NCBI GenBank assembly: GCA_033239005.1
Contig: BSQZ01000025.1
Location: forward strand, 8,603,501 to 8,667,500
Origin: Lamellibrachia satsuma
Taxonomy: Eukaryota; Annelida; Polychaeta; Sabellida; Siboglinidae
DNA: 64,000 bases
Direction of reading: 5' to 3'
The translations under genes and the position numbers were made by a program. The notes beneath the pieces were generated by a model. That model was not told where the DNA came from. It did no database searches and was given only the letters and a program-made list of their open reading frames with translations. This document shows, piece after piece, positions 56,801-62,800 of this stretch (its first letter is position 1; every line of letters begins with the position of its first letter).

Positions 56801-59800
56801 CACTGTGGTAGAGACACGTCATCAAGGTGCACTGTGCAGAACAGTGTAAACAATAGTTGTGAGAGAGACATGTCATCAAGGTGCACAGTGTAGAACAGTG
56901 TAAACAATAGCTGTGAGAGAGACATGTCATCAAGGTGCACCGTGTAAGACAGCGTAGGCAGTAGCTGTGAGAGAGACATGTCATCAAGGTGCACTGTGGG
57001 AGAGACACGTCATCAAGGTGCACAGTGTAGAACAGTGTAAACAATAGCTGTGAGAGAGACATGTCATCAAGGTGCACTGTGTAGAACAGTGTAAACAATA
57101 GCTGTGAGAGAGACATGTCATCAAGGTGCACCGTGTAAGACAGCGTAGGCAGTAGCTGTGAGAGAGACATGTCATCAAGGTGCACTGTGGGAGAGACATG
57201 TCATCAAGGTGCACAGTGTAGAACAGCGTAGGCAGTAGCTGTGGGAGAGACATGTCATCAAGGTGCACTGTGTAGAACAGTGTAAACAATAGCTGTGAGA
57301 GAGACATGTCATCAAGGTGCACAGTGTAGGACAGCGTAGGCAGTAGCTGTGGGAGAGACATGTCGTCAAGGTGCACTGTGTAGAACAGTGTAAACAATAG
57401 CTGTGAGAGAGACATGTCATCAAGGTGCACAGTGTAGGACAGCGTAGGCAGTAGCTGTTGGAGAGACATGTCGTCAAGGTGCACTGTGTAGAACAGTGTA
57501 AACAATAGCTGTGGGAGAGACATGTCATCAAGGTGCACTGTGAGAGAGACATGTCATCAAGGTGCACTGTGTAGAACAGTGTAAACAATAGCTGTGAGAG
57601 AGACATGTCATCAAGGTGCACAGTGTAGAACAGTGTAAACAATAGCTGTGAGAGAGACATGTCATCAAGGTGCACAGTGTAGAACAGTGTAAACAATAGC
57701 TGTGGGAGAGACATGTCATGAAGGTGCACAGTGTAGGACAGCGTAGGCAGTAGCTGTGGGAGAGACATGTCATCAAGGTGCACTGTGTAGAACAGTGTAA
57801 ACAATAGCTGTGAGAGAGACATGTCATCAAGGTGCACTGTGTAGAACAGTGTAAACAATAGCTGTGAGAGAGACATGTCATCAAGGTGCACAGTGTAGGA
57901 CAGCGTAGGCAGTAGCTGTGGGAGAGACATGTCATCAAGGTGCACTGTGTAGAACAGTGTAAACAATAGCTGTGAGAGAGACATGTCATCAAGGTGCACA
58001 GTGTAGAACAGCGTAGGCAGTAGCTGTGGGAGAGACATGTCATCAAAGTGCACTGTGAGAGAGACATGTCATCAAGGTGCACTGTGTAGAACAGTGTAAA
58101 CAATAGCTGTGAGAGAGACATGTCATCAAGGTGCACAGTGTAGAACAGCGTAGGAAGTAGCTGTGGGAGAGACACGTCATCAAGGTGCACTGTGTAGAAC
58201 AGTGTAAACAATAGCTGTGAGAGAGACATGTTATCAAGGTGCACAGTGTGGAACAGTGTAAACAATAGCTGTGAGAGAGACATGTTATCAAGGTGCACAG
58301 TGTAGAACAGTGTAAACAATAGCTGTGAGAGAGACATGTCATCAAGGTGCACTGTGTAGAACAGTGTAAACAATAGCTGTGAGAGAGACATGTTATCAAG
58401 GTGCACCGTGTAGGACAGCGTAGGCAGTAGCTGTGGGAGAGACATGTCATCAAGGTGCACTGTGTAGAACAGTGTAAACAATAGCTGTGAGAGAGACATG
58501 TTATCAAGGTGCACTGTGTAGAACAGTGTAAACAATAGCTGTGAGAGAGACATGTCATCAAGGTGCACTGTGTAGAACAGTGTAAACAATAGCTGTGAGA
58601 GAGACATGTCATCAAGGTGCACTGTGTAGAACAGTGTAAACAATAGCTGTGAGAGAGACATGTTATCAAGGTGCACCGTGTAGGACAGCGTAGGCAGTAG
58701 CTGTGGGAGAGACATGTCATCAAGGTGCACTGTGTAGAACAGTGTAAACAATAGCTGTGAGAGAGACATGTCATCAAGGTGCACAATGTAGGACAGCGTA
58801 GGCAGTAGCTGTGGGAGAGACATGTCATCAAGGTGCACTGTGTAGGACAGCGTAGGCAGTAGCTGTGGGAGAGACATGTCATCAAGGTGCACTGTGTAGA
58901 ACAGTGTAAACAATAGCTGTGAGAGAGACATGTCATCAAGGTGCACTGTGTAGGACAGCGTAGGCAGTAGCTGTGGGAGAGACACGTCATCAAGGTGTAG
59001 GACAGCGTAGGCAGTAGCTGTGGGAGAGACACGTCATCAAGGTGTAGGACAGCGTAGGCAGTAGCTGTGGGAGAGACACGTCATCAAGGTGCACTGTGTA
59101 GAACAGTGTAAACAATAGCTGTGAGAGAGACATGTTATCAAGGTGCACCGTGTAGGACAGCGTAGGCAGTAGCTGTGGGAGAGACATGTCATCAAGGTGC
59201 ACTGTGTAGGACAGCGTAGGCAGTAGCTGTGGGAGAGACACGTCATCAAGGTGCACAGTGTAGGACAACGTAGACAGTATCACCTAAACTGTAGGCGTTG
59301 AATGATTCGACAAAGGAATGTGGTATTTCTTATCCAGGGTGAGTGGCCCTAACCCTCCCCCATCTGACCCCCTTCAGTTCCCCCGTCAGTGATCTCAATA
59401 ACCCCTCTGAAGCCTTCATAATATATGAGATGTCACACCCACTCTGGTCTAACTACAAACACAAGTTAATGTTGCTCTACATCAGTCCTTATGTCCTGCT
59501 GACCTTCCGTGTCTATATGTCTTACCTTCCCTGTCTACATGTCTTACCTTCCCTGTCTACATGTCTTACCTTCCCTGTCTACAGGTCTTACCTTCCCTGT
59601 CTACACGTCTTACCTTCCCTGTCTACAGGTCTTACCTTCCCTGTCTACAGGTCTTACCTTCCCTGTCTACAGGTTTTACCTTCCGTGTCTACATGTCTTA
59701 CCTTCCATGTCTACATGTCTTACCTTCCCTGTCTACATGTCTTACCTTCCGTGTCTACAGGTCTTACCTTCCGTGTCTACAGGTTTTACCTTCCGTGTCT

Positions 59801-62800
59801 ACATGTCTTACCTTCCATGTCTACATGTCTTACCTTCCCTGTCTACATGTCTTACCTTCCGTGTCTACAGGTCTTACCTTCCCTGTCTACATGTCTTACC
59901 TTCCCTGTCTACATGTCTTACCTTCCCTGTCTACAGGTCTTACCTTCCCTGTCTACATGTCTTACCTTCCGTGTCTACAGGTCTTACCTTCCCTGTCTAC
60001 ATGTCTTACCTTCCCTGTCTACATGTCTTACCTTCCCTGTCTACAGGTCTTACCTTCCGTGTCTACAAGTCTTACCTTCCCTGTCTACATGTCTTACCTT
60101 CCCTGTCTACATGTCTTACCTTCCCTGTCTACAGGTCTTACCTTCCCTGTCTACATGGACTGGACAGGCACTCATCAATGTCGATGTGGCAGTTCACACC
60201 CGTGTATCCATGGCGACAGTAGCAGATGTAGCTGGCGATGTCATCCCTGCAGATAGCATTGTTCTGACATGGCTGAGACCGACACTCATCTAGCTCTGTC
60301 TCACACAGCACACCTACAAGATTGACAAACCCTAATGAAAAAAACACTTACAAGATTGACCAACACTGAGGACACAGAACACCTACAAGATTGACAAACA
60401 CTGAGGACACAGAACACCTACAAGATTGACAAACACTGAGGACACAGAACACCAACAATACTGACAAACACTGAGGACACAGAACACCTACAAAGTGACA
60501 CACACTGAGGACACAGAACACCAACAATATTGACAAACACTGAGGACACAGAACACCTACAAGATTGACAAACACTGAGGACACAGAACACTTACAAGAT
60601 TGACAAACACTGAGGACACAGAACACCTACAAGATTGACAAACACTGAGGACATAGAACACCTACAAGATTGACAAACACTGTGGACACAGAACACCTAT
60701 AATATTGACAAACACTGAAGACACAGAACACCTACAAGATTGACAAACACTGAGGACACAGAACACCTACAAGATTGACAAACACTGAGGATGCAGAACA
60801 ACTACAAGACTGACAAACACTGAGGACGCGGAACACCTACACGACTGACAAACAGTGAGGACACAGAACACCTGCAAACACCAACACACATGCAAGTTTA
60901 ACCAAGAAATAAATAATAATAAAATGTCATGTTTTAAGAAGCCAACCATGCCATTATAATCCTGGCCAGAATCAATTAAGTACCAACTAAGTTGTCATCC
61001 ACTTAATGCAATAACAAGATGAGTTTCTTCTTGTGGTCATAGTTTGTAATGGCACTGACCAGATTAACAAGATGAGTTTCTTCCTGTGGTAATAGTTTGT
61101 AATGGCACTGACAATATTAACAAGACGAGTTTCTTCCTGTGGTCATAGTTTGTAATGGCACTGACCAGATTAACAAGACGAGTTTCTTCCTGTGGTCATA
61201 GTTTGTAATGGCACTGACCAGATTAACAAGACGAGTTTATTCCTGTGGTCATAGTTTGTAATGGCACTGACCATATTAACAAGATGAGTTTCTTCCTGTG
61301 GTCACAGTTTGTAATGGCACTGACCAGATTAACAAGAAGAGTTTCTTCCTGTGGTCACAGTTTGTAATGGCACTGACAAGATTAACAAGATGAGTTTCTT
61401 CCTGTGGTCACAGTTTGTAATGGCACTGACCAGATTAACAAGATGAGTTTCTTCCTGTGGTCATAGTTTGTAATGGCACTGACCAGATTAACAAGACGAG
61501 TTTCTTCCTGTGGTCATAGTTTGTAATGGCACTGACCAGATTAACAAGACGAGTTTATTCCTGTGGTCATAGTTTGTAATGGCACTGACCAGATTAACAA
61601 GACGAGTTTCTTCCTGTGGTCATAGTTTGTAATGGCACTGACCAGATTAACAAGATGAGTTTCTTCCTGTGGTCACAATTTGTAATGGCACTGACCAGAT
61701 TAACAAGATGAGTTTCTTCCTGTGGTCACATTTTGTAATGGCACTGACCTCACACGAGGATCAGTTCAATAGCAGTCATCAGAGTCCATGAACCTCACAC
61801 AAGGATCAGTTCGATAGCAGTCATCAGAGTCCATGAACCTCACACAAGGATCAGTTCAATAGCAGTCATCAGAGTCCATGAACTTCACACGAGGATCAGT
61901 TCAATAGCAGTCATCAGAGACCATGAATCTCACACAAGGATCAGTTCAATAGCAGTCATCAGAGTACATGAACCTCACACGAGGATCAGTTCAATAGCAG
62001 TCATCAGAGTCCATGAACTTCACACGAGGATCAGTTCAATAGCAGTCATCAGAGTCCATGAACCTCACACGAGGATCAGTTCAATAGCAGTCATCAGTCA
62101 AGTAATAACCACACATTACAATACATGGAAAGCATTGAGACAGTAGGAATCACAGCCACCTGGAGACCACGACGTACCTTTATAGCCAGCGGGACACAAA
62201 CAGCTGAATGAAGACACTCCATTGACACAGGTGGCGCCACTGGGACAGGGGGAGCTGAGACATTCATCAATGTCATCGGAACAATTTACTCCAGCAAAAC
62301 CTGCAGTACAGTTGCACAGATACCTGTGAAGAGCAAGGAACAAGGAAAACTCATGAAATGCTCTTTAACACCACCACTTTTACACAAATCTGAAAGATCT
62401 ACAACTTCCTTGGATTCATTCAATTATTTTTAATAGCATTATGAATTAGACTGTTCTGTTTATTTATACACTGCACACTTTAAAATGAAAAACTCAATGT
62501 ATAAAAGAAAATAATAAATAAGTGCTCAATTAGTTTTGAAAAAACATTTTGTAAAAAAATAACATCAGAGGTAATATTTGAAAGACTGTTTATGAGGACT
62601 CATTGACCTCACTCATTGACAAGGTAATATTTGAAAGACTGTTTATGAGGACTCATTGACCTCACTCATTGACAAGGTAATATTTGAAAGACTGTTTATG
62701 AGGACTCATTGACCTCACCCATTGACAAGGTAATATTTTAAAGACTGTTTATGAGGAGTGTCCTCACCCATTGACAAGGTCAAGGCAGGTGGCATTGTTC

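Noticed and set aside
54856..59283. Chain of overlapping minus-strand frames with [18 protein letters not shown] repeats
   Set aside because: Products of the splice-acceptor array. They resemble a hydrophobic repeat protein only because the unit lacks stops in two frames.
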